Origin: CALOBA01 sp942491465
GTDB lineage: Bacteria; Pseudomonadota; Gammaproteobacteria; Chromatiales; Chromatiaceae
Direction: 5' to 3'
Assembly (NCBI GenBank): GCA_942491465.1
Contig: CALOBA010000058.1
Location: 1 to 45,608, forward strand
DNA length: 45,608 nucleotides
The notes beneath the pieces were generated by a model that saw nothing but the letters and a program-made list of their open reading frames with translations, had not been told where the DNA came from and ran no database searches. Positions 25,630 to 32,727 of this stretch are shown piece by piece (the stretch's first letter is position 1; each line of letters starts with the position of its first letter). A program made the position numbers and the translations under genes.

Positions 25630-26211
25630 ATGGCCCACGAGCTACCCGCCCTGCCCTACGATAAGAACGCCCTGGAACCGGTGATCTCTGCCGAGACCAT
25701 CGAATACCACTACGGCAAGCATCACCAGACCTACGTCACCAACCTCAACAACCTGATCCCCGGTACCGAGTACGAGTCGAAGTCACTGGAGGACATCGTC
25801 AAGTCCGCGTCCGGCGGCATCTTCAACAACGCCGCCCAGGTCTGGAACCACAGCTTCTACTGGAACTGCCTGAGCCCCACCGGCGGCGGCGAGCCCAACG
25901 GTCCCCTGGGCGACGCCATCAACGCCGCGTTCGGCTCCTTCGCCGCCTTCAAGGAGCAGTTCAGCAAGTCCGCTGCCACCAACTTCGGCTCCGGCTGGAC
26001 CTGGCTGGTCAAGAACGCCGACGGCAGTGTCGAGATCATGAACACCTCCAATGCCGGCAGCCCGCTGACCGCGGGCAAGACGCCGCTGCTCACCGTCGAC
26101 GTCTGGGAACACGCCTACTACGTCGACTACCGCAACGCCCGGCCGAAGTACCTCGAGGCCATCTGGGGCAAGATCAACTGGGACTTCGTCGCCGCCAACT
26201 TTGGCGGCTGA
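25630..26211 (+). CDS. sodB: Iron superoxide dismutase
   Basis: A 193-aa cytoplasmic Fe-type enzyme that converts superoxide to peroxide and oxygen. Metal ligands are His27 (IEYHYGKHH), His74 (QVWNHSFYW), Asp157 and His161 (DVWEHAYYVDY). The second-sphere Gln of Fe-type enzymes lies in NNAAQVWNH, and the length is normal. ATG 25630 follows GAGGAG. A weak TTGAGT/TAACTT pair upstream could be its own promoter; a strong terminator follows. Confidence 0.97.
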   Translation: MAHELPALPYDKNALEPVISAETIEYHYGKHHQTYVTNLNNLIPGTEYESKSLEDIVKSASGGIFNNAAQVWNHSFYWNCLSPTGGGEPNGPLGDAINAAFGSFAAFKEQFSKSAATNFGSGWTWLVKNADGSVEIMNTSNAGSPLTAGKTPLLTVDVWEHAYYVDYRNARPKYLEAIWGKINWDFVAANFGG

Positions 26212-26259
26212 TCCCGATCGCGCACCGTCGGCCCTGCCGGGCCGGCGATGACCCGGAAC

Positions 26260-26290
26260 GACCCTGACCGCTCGTCGGTCGGGGTCTTTG
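26260..26290 (+). terminator. Rho-independent terminator of sodB
   Basis: An 11-bp stem (GACCCTGACCG with CGGTCGGGGTC, one G-T pair), loop CTCGT, followed by TTTGCATTT, about 50 bp after the sodB stop. Confidence 0.9.
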
Positions 26291-26406
26291 CATTTCAGCT
26301 TCCGGCTTTGCCCTTGCCGGGAGGGCGCCAGCGGACTAGGGTTGCGCCGACCGCCATGCCTTCCGCCGTCGGTCGCCACCCTTGTCCACCGATCCGCGAG
26401 CCTTGT

Positions 26407-27189
26407 ATGAAGCCGCCCACCGCAGCGCAACCCCCCGCCTGGCGCCAGGCCATCCACCGGCTTGCCGGCGATACCCGGCTACGCCGACTCGGCTGGCTCT
26501 CGGCGCTGTTGCTGGCGGTCCTGCTGGTGCTGGCCTGGCACTACGGCATCGGCCTGGACGACTTCGCCGCTTGGGGCCGGGACGGGCTGGCCTGGCTGCG
26601 CGAGCGGCCCCTCTGGCTGCTGCTGGCCATCGCCATCCTGCCCGGCCTGCCGGTGCCGGCAGCCCCGCTGCTGATCCTGGCCGGGGCCGTGCTGACGCCG
26701 CGCTTCGGGGTGGTGCCGGCGGTGCTGATGGCCTGGGGGGCCCTGGCCTGCAACATGACCTGGACCTATTGGGTCGCGGCCGGTCCCGGCCGGCGTCAGG
26801 TCGATCGGCTCCTGCGGCTGCTCGACGTCCGGCTACCGGTGCTGTCGACCAGCAACGCCCTGCGGCTGTCGTTGCTGTTTCGGGTCACGCCGGCGATCCC
26901 CCTGTTTGTGCAGAACCTTGCGCTCGGTTTCATGCGCGTGCCCTTTCGGATCTATCTGCCGGTCTCGGTGCTGGCGCAGCTCATGTATGTGACGGGCTTC
27001 GTGGTCTTCGGTGAATCGCTGCAGTCGGGCAGCGCACGCCTGGCGCTGACCGCGCTCGGCCTGGTGGTGATCGCCGGGGTGGTGGCCGGCTATGTGCGCG
27101 AGCGTCTCGGTCGGCGGGCGGACTTGGCCGATGTGTCGGTGGGTCAGCCCCGGGGCAGGAAGGATGCCGGGGCGGGGTCCGGTCCCTAA
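26407..27189 (+). CDS. VTT-domain (TVP38/TMEM64, DedA-like) membrane protein
   Basis: A 260-aa inner-membrane protein with about six hydrophobic segments. The VTT core is visible: LLLAIAILPGLPVPAAPLLI followed by LAGAVLTPRFGVVPAVLMAW, then LLFRVTPAIPLFVQNLALGF and YLPVSVLAQLMYVTGFVVFG. Related proteins move or scramble lipids and support membrane homeostasis, but the substrate here is unknown. ATG 26407 was preferred; the frame is open upstream across the sodB terminator. Confidence 0.82.
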   Translation: MKPPTAAQPPAWRQAIHRLAGDTRLRRLGWLSALLLAVLLVLAWHYGIGLDDFAAWGRDGLAWLRERPLWLLLAIAILPGLPVPAAPLLILAGAVLTPRFGVVPAVLMAWGALACNMTWTYWVAAGPGRRQVDRLLRLLDVRLPVLSTSNALRLSLLFRVTPAIPLFVQNLALGFMRVPFRIYLPVSVLAQLMYVTGFVVFGESLQSGSARLALTALGLVVIAGVVAGYVRERLGRRADLADVSVGQPRGRKDAGAGSGP

Positions 27190-27264
27190 TATGCTGCTGC
27201 GGCAGTAGCGCGACCCTTAGTAACGGTTCACTAACAAGTTAAACGACTCCATAGCACAACTAGT

Positions 27265-27321
<57 letters not shown>

Positions 27322-27365
27322 CAATCGAGCATCCGACGACGATTACGACAGCGACAACAACAACG

Positions 27366-27417
27366 AGCTGACATGTTCACTTTGTTTCTGAATTCTTCCT
27401 TACCAACCTCAGCTCGC
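27366..27417. repeat. Short inverted repeat CGAGCTGA / TCAGCTCG
   Basis: 8-bp arms around about 27365-27372 and 27411-27418 with a ~38-bp AT-rich spacer, between the microsatellite and the 13-bp tandem repeats. Meaning unknown. Confidence 0.4.
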
Positions 27418-27419
27418 GT

Positions 27420-27511
27420 GGTGATCCGTGTCGGCCTGGAGGCCGACCCTCCCAGGCGACGCTCCCAGGCGACCCTCCCGGGCGACGCTCGCGGCGGACG
27501 CTCCTGGGGTG
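27420..27511. repeat. GTGTCGGCCTGGAGGCCGAC palindrome plus 13-bp tandem repeats
   Basis: A palindromic GTGTCGGCCTGGAGGCCGAC is followed by four 13-bp units of the form SCCTCCCAGGCGA (27447-27498) and a degenerate fifth. A related palindrome lies at 35236-35275, so this is a dispersed repeat of the genome. Confidence 0.75.
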
Positions 27512-27517
27512 GGCCGG

Positions 27518-27705
27518 TTAGGGCCGAGGCATCCGGGTGGGGAGGCGCTCGATGAGCAGCAGGAGTTCGGCGGCTTGGTCGTAGCTGAGGCCCTCGGTCT
27601 CGGCCAGGGCCGGGTCGCGGCGGCCTTCGACGATGGCGGTCAGGCAGGTGAGTAAAGGGCCGTGCTGCGACCAGTCCGAGCGGGCGCCCGGATAGTCCCC
27701 ATCGC
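27518..27705 (-). pseudogene. C-terminal gene fragment of unknown family
   Basis: A ~60-codon minus-strand frame ends at the TAA at 27518 and looks protein-like (WSQHGPLLTCLTAIVEGRRD, then YDQAAELLLLIERL) but has no start. It abuts, on the other strand, a nuclease fragment; both look like debris of mobile genes. Family not recognised. Confidence 0.4.
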
Positions 27706-27708
27706 CGG

Positions 27709-28056
27709 GACCAGGCGGTCTGGTGCTTCGAGATGCGCGACGTCGAGCCCCCCGGCGTGCGTCTCGGCGAGGAGCTGCAGCTGAGCGTGGTCGAGCTGAA
27801 GAAGGCCGCGCGGCCCCGCAGGCTGCCGCCGGTCCTGTCCGCCTGGATCACCCTGTTCGAGCACTGGCAAGAGGAGCAACGCATGTCCGCCGTTACCGAA
27901 ACGCCCGTGCGCCGGGCCTACGACAAGCTCAAGGCCCTGAGCGCCGACGAGGAGACCCGTCGCCTCGCCTTCGTGCGCGAGCGCGCGCTGCACGACGAGG
28001 CGACGCTGCTGGAGGAGGCCGCAATACCGACTCAACTATCGGACTGTGCTATTTGA
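27709..28056 (+). pseudogene. Rpn-family (PD-(D/E)XK) recombination-promoting nuclease, C-terminal fragment
   Basis: The frame from about 27709 reads DQAVWCFEMRDVEPPGVRLG, then ELKKAARPRRLPPVLSAWI, FEHWQEEQRM and ALSADEETRRLAFVRERAL, which is the C-terminal half of the Rpn/PDDEXK_2 nuclease-transposase family. The catalytic N-terminal half is missing and the last residues (after LLEEAA) run into the 3' end of the convergent phosphate-transporter gene, so both ends look truncated. Confidence 0.7.
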
Positions 28057-29525
28057 AACAGCGAATAGATATACTCTAGCTGTTCTTGAACGTGCTTATT
28101 GAAGGGCTTATTGACCTTGGTCTTCGGCAGCTTCCTCCACTCGGGCGCCGCTGCCGCCAGCGCCTCTTGAAGCCGCCATTTGTAGTCGAATGTCCGGCCC
28201 GCCAACGACCTGAGGGCATCGACTTGCGCCGGCTGGATATAGTCGGCATCCACCTTAAGCAACCCAGCTTCAGTGATGCGCATCGGAAACAGCCGCGCGG
28301 CCTCGATCACCGTCCCCTCGAATTCCTCGGGGAGCTCGGTTTCGGCGCGCACGAGGTCGCGGAAGGCAACACTGCTTTCAACCTTTTTCCCTAGGATGGG
28401 TGCAAGCGTTGCGGAGGGTAAGCCCCCTTCGCGCAGGTGCTCCATCGTCGCTGCGTTCAACTCATAGTAGACCTTTTGGTAGACCACCTGATTGAACACG
28501 TTCTGCAGAAAGAACAGCATCACGAAGCAGATGACCGATGCCGCGATCGGGGTCGTGACCCAACCCGAGGCAATACTGCCGAGGGCGCGCCAACGAATGG
28601 CCTTGCCGCCTTTCAACAGACCGATTCCAATGACTGCGCCAACCACGGCCTGTGAGCTCGACACCGGTATCAATGGGATCGTCGGCAACCCATTTGTCGC
28701 AAGCAAGTGCTCCAAGGTCAAGGAGGAGAAGAGAAACAGCACGATGGAATGGGAGACCACAACGACCCAGGCGCCGACGGGATTCAACGGCAATACGCCG
28801 CTGCCCACGGTCATCATCACCCGCTTGGAGTAGGTGAAAACGCCTACCCCGATGGCCAAGGCGCCAAAGAAAAACAGCTGCTGCACCGAGCTGAAGGTGA
28901 CCCAATCGCCGATGGACACCGCGGTGAACGGCGATGAGGGCACGAAGACGCCCATCACATTGCCGATATTATTCGCGCCTAGACTGTAGGACCCGAAGGC
29001 ACCGGCCAGGATCAGGCCGATCCTGGTATAGGTATCCAAACGCAGCACATGAATGCGCGAGCGCTCGATCACGAAGGTGGCGGCCTTGTACAACAAAGCG
29101 CCAAACAACGCCCCCAACAGCGGGCAGGCAACCCAGGTGGCCAGAATCTTCGTCAGGGCAGAGATGTCCGTGATCGAGCCACTGAACCAGTTCCAACCGA
29201 TGATGGCGCCGACGACCGCCTGCGTCGTCGAGACCGGCAGGCCCGCCCGCGTCATCCCATAGACCGTGATCGCTGCCGAAAAGGCAGCCATGAAGGCCCC
29301 AGGCAGGGCATTGAGCTGACCGAGCTTGCCCAAACCGTGGGCGGCACCCGCGCCACTGATCACTGCGCCCAGGACCACAAACAGCGAGCAAATTATCGCC
29401 GCGGTCGTGAACTGAATCATGCGGCTCGCAACCGCTGTACCAAAGACATTGGACGCGTCGTTGGCGCCTAACGACCATCCCAGGAACAAGCCGCTGGACA
29501 AGAAGATCAAGAGCGTGATTTCCAC
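28032..29525 (-). CDS. PiT-family inorganic phosphate transporter
   Basis: A 497-aa inner-membrane transporter with the two duplicated PiT signatures (GANDASNVFGTAVASR near residue 21 and SLGANNIGNVMGVF near residue 190), each followed by the GLPVSTTQAVVGA / VSSSQAVVGAVIG motif, and about ten membrane segments with a long C-terminal soluble tail. PiT proteins take up phosphate (or metal phosphate) with H+ or Na+. The start is GTG 29525 with AGGGGG upstream. The upstream DUF47 gene is the usual PiT partner. Confidence 0.93.
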   Translation of the reverse strand: MEITLLIFLSSGLFLGWSLGANDASNVFGTAVASRMIQFTTAAIICSLFVVLGAVISGAGAAHGLGKLGQLNALPGAFMAAFSAAITVYGMTRAGLPVSTTQAVVGAIIGWNWFSGSITDISALTKILATWVACPLLGALFGALLYKAATFVIERSRIHVLRLDTYTRIGLILAGAFGSYSLGANNIGNVMGVFVPSSPFTAVSIGDWVTFSSVQQLFFFGALAIGVGVFTYSKRVMMTVGSGVLPLNPVGAWVVVVSHSIVLFLFSSLTLEHLLATNGLPTIPLIPVSSSQAVVGAVIGIGLLKGGKAIRWRALGSIASGWVTTPIAASVICFVMLFFLQNVFNQVVYQKVYYELNAATMEHLREGGLPSATLAPILGKKVESSVAFRDLVRAETELPEEFEGTVIEAARLFPMRITEAGLLKVDADYIQPAQVDALRSLAGRTFDYKWRLQEALAAAAPEWRKLPKTKVNKPFNKHVQEQLEYIYSLFQIAQSDS

Positions 29526-29576
29526 CGATGTGGTTCCCCCTGGGTGACACGGTATTAAAAAAAGCGGCCGTCGATA

Positions 29577-30236
29577 TTACATTGCACGTTTGATGGCGTA
29601 GATGGCGAGCCAGTCGCCGACGTCCTCCGCCGCATCCGCAAGACTGTCGATCTTGTCGACGAAGTAGCGCAGGTGCATCTTCTCCGCCAGGCCCATGTCC
29701 GATGCGAATATGGCGCGCTTGAGGCGGGTCGCGATCTTGTCCACCTCTTCTTCATGGAACCCAACCTTATTCAAATGGTCATGCACCGCGGCAAGGTTGC
29801 GAAAGAAGGCACGCGCTGCCAGCACCGCGGCCTCCACCGTCTTCACCGCATGGTTGGTCATCAGCTTGAAATCCGTGTGATAGGTCTCGTCCACCACTGG
29901 ACACTCGACGGTGACAGCAAGAAAGATGTCTTCCGCGAGACCGAGCAGATAATTGAGATCTTCCATCAGGCTCAAGACATCGCCGCGAAGATCAGGGATC
30001 AGCATCTCGGTATGGAGTTGAACTTCGATGGTTCGCCGCAATCGATTTCCTTCGACCTCGATTAGCCGAAGCTCACTCACCAGGTCTTTGAGCTGCCATT
30101 GCGCATTGGGATCGAGATAGGTTGAGATCCCCTGCTCGAACTTCATACTTCCATTGGAGACCTGGTTGAGAAAATCGTCGATCAAGCCTTCCATGGCCTT
30201 CGTCTTGGAAAACAGGGCGAGCTTAGGAGTCTTCAT
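29577..30236 (-). CDS. DUF47 (PhoU-like) PiT accessory protein
   Basis: A 219-aa soluble, all-helical protein of the DUF47/TIGR00153 type (start LALFSKTKAMEGLIDDFLNQ; FHEEEVDKIATRLKRAIF; end DSLADAAEDVGDWLAIYAIK). It lies 51 bp upstream of the PiT transporter on the same strand, the standard pairing in which DUF47 proteins are thought to modulate PiT activity. Length is typical. Confidence 0.93.
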   Translation of the reverse strand: MKTPKLALFSKTKAMEGLIDDFLNQVSNGSMKFEQGISTYLDPNAQWQLKDLVSELRLIEVEGNRLRRTIEVQLHTEMLIPDLRGDVLSLMEDLNYLLGLAEDIFLAVTVECPVVDETYHTDFKLMTNHAVKTVEAAVLAARAFFRNLAAVHDHLNKVGFHEEEVDKIATRLKRAIFASDMGLAEKMHLRYFVDKIDSLADAAEDVGDWLAIYAIKRAM

Positions 30237-30500
30237 AGGTTGTATTCCAGTCTTTGCGCGCTATCGTTCGCGTGGGTCTTACGCACAATGGGCGTCGCTG
30301 CTCCGCAAAGTATGCGAAGGGTTGGCCGTTGTGCTGAGATGCGCCGGAGAGGCTGACGATCGCGTGCTTGGGTCAAGAGGGAGCCCGCGTCGCTGAGCGC
30401 TCTGTGCAGGTTCGCTCCTGACCGGCAATGGCGGGGTCGCGCACAGGTGCGCTATAGCGCTCAAGACGCCGAGAAGCCGGAGTCGAACCCCCGGGCCGTC

Positions 30501-30773
30501 TCACACGCGGTCCATCATCGCCGCATGCTCGCGTTTGCTCAGTCGCACCTTTCCGGCCTGGACCGGGTGCACCGGCCGCTTTTGCCGGGGACGCTGCAAC
30601 AACCCCGGCGCGGCCGCACGGAGGGCTATCAATACGTAGATCGCGCAGAGCGCGGCGACGACGGGCATGACCCAACCATCCAGCTGCCCCCGCTGTGCGG
30701 CGAGGCCGATCAGCAGATACCCGCTAACGGCCGTCAAGAACCGCCGAGAGGGGCTCATGGTGTTGGTCGTCAT
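30501..30773 (-). CDS. Small putative membrane protein
   Basis: A 90-aa frame with two hydrophobic segments (FLTAVSGYLLIGLAAQ and WVMPVVAALCAIYVLIALRA) and a basic C-terminus. No Shine-Dalgarno site is clear; ATG 30758 is an alternative start. No family recognised. Hydrophobic pattern and size make it plausible but unproven. Confidence 0.4.
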   Translation of the reverse strand: MTTNTMSPSRRFLTAVSGYLLIGLAAQRGQLDGWVMPVVAALCAIYVLIALRAAAPGLLQRPRQKRPVHPVQAGKVRLSKREHAAMMDRV

Positions 30774-31189
30774 GGGCTGCTGGGTGTTGGCAGGGGGCGT
30801 GGGCATCTTGGGCGAAGGTCCTGAGCTTTCGTGGGCTGTATATCCGACGGGTTCGAGGTCGCTGCTGCGAGAGAATGCCGGGCTCGGAGGCCGGCATCGA
30901 GAACCGCGTCAAGCAGCGCCGGAGCACGTGGTTGGCTCCGTTGCTGGATGGGAGACCGAGAGCCTCGGCCCGGTTCGGATGCTTGGCGGCAGATCGACTT
31001 GACTTGGCCAAAGCAGATCTGATGCCAAGATCCTCCATGCGCGCTGAGTTACGGAAATTATTAGGGTTTTCTTCGCTCTTCGGCGCCTTTCAGGACACCA
31101 GCGGGATGCAGCGTTACGCCGGGCCGGATGGGCCAAAAAGAGAAAAAAGCGATATATCACAGGCTTTTAAGCCGCCGAAGCCGATCTCA

Positions 31190-31213
31190 GGGGTGCAGCA
31201 ATTGCTGCACCCC
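31190..31213. promoter_or_regulatory. 24-bp perfect palindrome
   Basis: GGGGTGCAGCAATTGCTGCACCCC has perfect dyad symmetry. It lies about 45 bp after the stop of the sigma-54 regulator gene. As RNA it would form a 9-bp stem with a 6-nt loop but has no T run; as DNA it is an ideal dimer-binding site. Confidence 0.6.
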
Positions 31214-31257
31214 CTGCTAGCGAGGCTTCGCGTCAGACCGACGAGTCGAGATCGTCG

Positions 31258-32694
31258 CTATCGAAATCGGGCCGACTGGCGAGGGAGCCGATGCCGATTC
31301 CGCAGTCGGCGGTTTAACGACTGGCGGGTGATTCCGAGCAGGGTTGCGGCAATGCCCTGATTGTCCTTGGCGCGGCGCATGGCCTCATCGACCAAGAAGT
31401 CTTGGGCCTCTTTCAGCGACGGAAAGCGGCCGGTAATGGCGAGCGAGGCATCCCCGTCGTCGCGGCGTCGCGGGTTGGCGCCGGGCTGACCACGGCCGCG
31501 TTTGATCAGTGCTCGGAAACTGTCCATCGACAGCACCGACCCACTGCGGTGCAGCGCCATGGCGTTGTAGATCATCGCGCGCAGCTCGCGCACGTTGCCC
31601 GGAAACTCGTACACACACATGAGGGTGATCAACTCGTTCGGCGCCCTCGGGGCCGGGCGTGCCAGCGCGTCGGCGGCCTCGTCAATGAAGTGTTGCACCA
31701 GCAGCGGGATATCGTCGTGACGGTCGCGCAGGGGCGGAATCTCGATGGGGTGACTGGACAGGCGGAAATACAGGTCCTGACGAAACTTGCCCCGCGCCAT
31801 GCGCTTGTGCAACGACTGATTGGTGGCGACCACCACCCGCGCATCGCTGCGCTGCTGCAGATCGGAGCCGAGCGGGTAGTAGCTATGTTCCTGCAGCAGG
31901 CGCAGCAGCTTGACCTGCGAGGCCTTGCCGAGGTCGCCGATCTCGTCCAAGAACAGGGTCCCGCCGGCGGCCCGGGCAATGGCCCCCGGCCGGTCGCGAT
32001 CGGCACCGGTGAAGGCGCCGCGGATATGGCCGAACAGGGTGTCGGAGAACAGGGTGTCGTCGAGCCCGGCGACATTGATACAGACCAGTTCGCCCTCGCA
32101 ACCGCTGAGCCGATGCACCGCCTCGGCCAGCAGTTCCTTACCGGTGCCGGTCTCGCCGGTGATCAGCACGGGCTCACGCGAGTCGGCGATGGCCTCGACG
32201 TACTGGAACACCGATTCCATGCCCCGATTGGCGGTGATGATCTTGGCGAATGCGTCCGGATTGCGCAGGCACCGCTCCATCAGCGATGCCCGCAGCGTGC
32301 CGAGCTGATCGCGCAGGGATCGCACCTCCAACGCATGCCGCGCCGCTGCGATGAGACGCCCTTCTTCGACCGGTTTGACCAGATAGTCGAAGGCCCCGTC
32401 GCGCATGCACGCCACCGCGGTCTCCACGTCTTGGGACGCGGTCATGACCACCACCGGTACCTCCGGATGCTGCTGCACCAGCTTCGGCAGCAGCTCCAGA
32501 CCGCCGACCCCGGGCATGTACAGGTCGAGCAGGATCATGCCGACCCGGTGCTGCGCCAGATAGGGCAGCAGATCGCGCCCGTCGGGCATCGTCACCACGG
32601 GATCGATGCGGTTCGAGCCGAGCAGATAACTGGTGGCGAACAACAGGTCTTGTTCGTCATCGACGAGCACGACCGGCAATGACTTTGATGGCAA
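31258..32694 (-). CDS. Sigma-54-dependent response regulator (NtrC type)
   Basis: A 478-aa regulator. Receiver: Asp57 in MILLDLYMPG and YLVKPV. AAA+ domain: Walker A GETGTGKE, the sigma-54 contact loop GAFTGAD, Walker B GGTLFLDEIGDL, and the arginine-containing end FPGNVRELRAM. The C-terminal Fis-type helix-turn-helix (DNQGIAATLLGITRQSLNRR) binds an enhancer. TTG 32694 was chosen because AAGGGGGG lies 7 nt upstream; the frame opens at another TTG (32712). It directly follows its kinase gene (33 bp), so the pair is one operon. Confidence 0.93.
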   Translation of the reverse strand: MPSKSLPVVLVDDEQDLLFATSYLLGSNRIDPVVTMPDGRDLLPYLAQHRVGMILLDLYMPGVGGLELLPKLVQQHPEVPVVVMTASQDVETAVACMRDGAFDYLVKPVEEGRLIAAARHALEVRSLRDQLGTLRASLMERCLRNPDAFAKIITANRGMESVFQYVEAIADSREPVLITGETGTGKELLAEAVHRLSGCEGELVCINVAGLDDTLFSDTLFGHIRGAFTGADRDRPGAIARAAGGTLFLDEIGDLGKASQVKLLRLLQEHSYYPLGSDLQQRSDARVVVATNQSLHKRMARGKFRQDLYFRLSSHPIEIPPLRDRHDDIPLLVQHFIDEAADALARPAPRAPNELITLMCVYEFPGNVRELRAMIYNAMALHRSGSVLSMDSFRALIKRGRGQPGANPRRRDDGDASLAITGRFPSLKEAQDFLVDEAMRRAKDNQGIAATLLGITRQSLNRRLRNRHRLPRQSARFR

Positions 32695-32727
32695 CGTGCA
32701 TCCCCCCTTCAAGCTGTCGGCAAGCGA

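Larger units (their letters stand above)
30237..31257. other. Mostly gene-free kilobase
   Basis: Apart from one small membrane-protein ORF (30501-30773, minus) I see no gene in this kilobase. A tRNA-like fragment near 30475-30500 does not fold into a full tRNA. The right part is AT-richer (TTTTTTC-like A/T tracts near 31060-31170) and ends in a 24-bp perfect palindrome. Confidence 0.5.

Noticed and set aside
30475..30505. A T-arm-like sequence (GGGGGTTCGACTCC on the minus strand) suggesting a tRNA.
   Set aside because: No acceptor stem, D arm or anticodon arm can be formed around it, so at best it is a relic.
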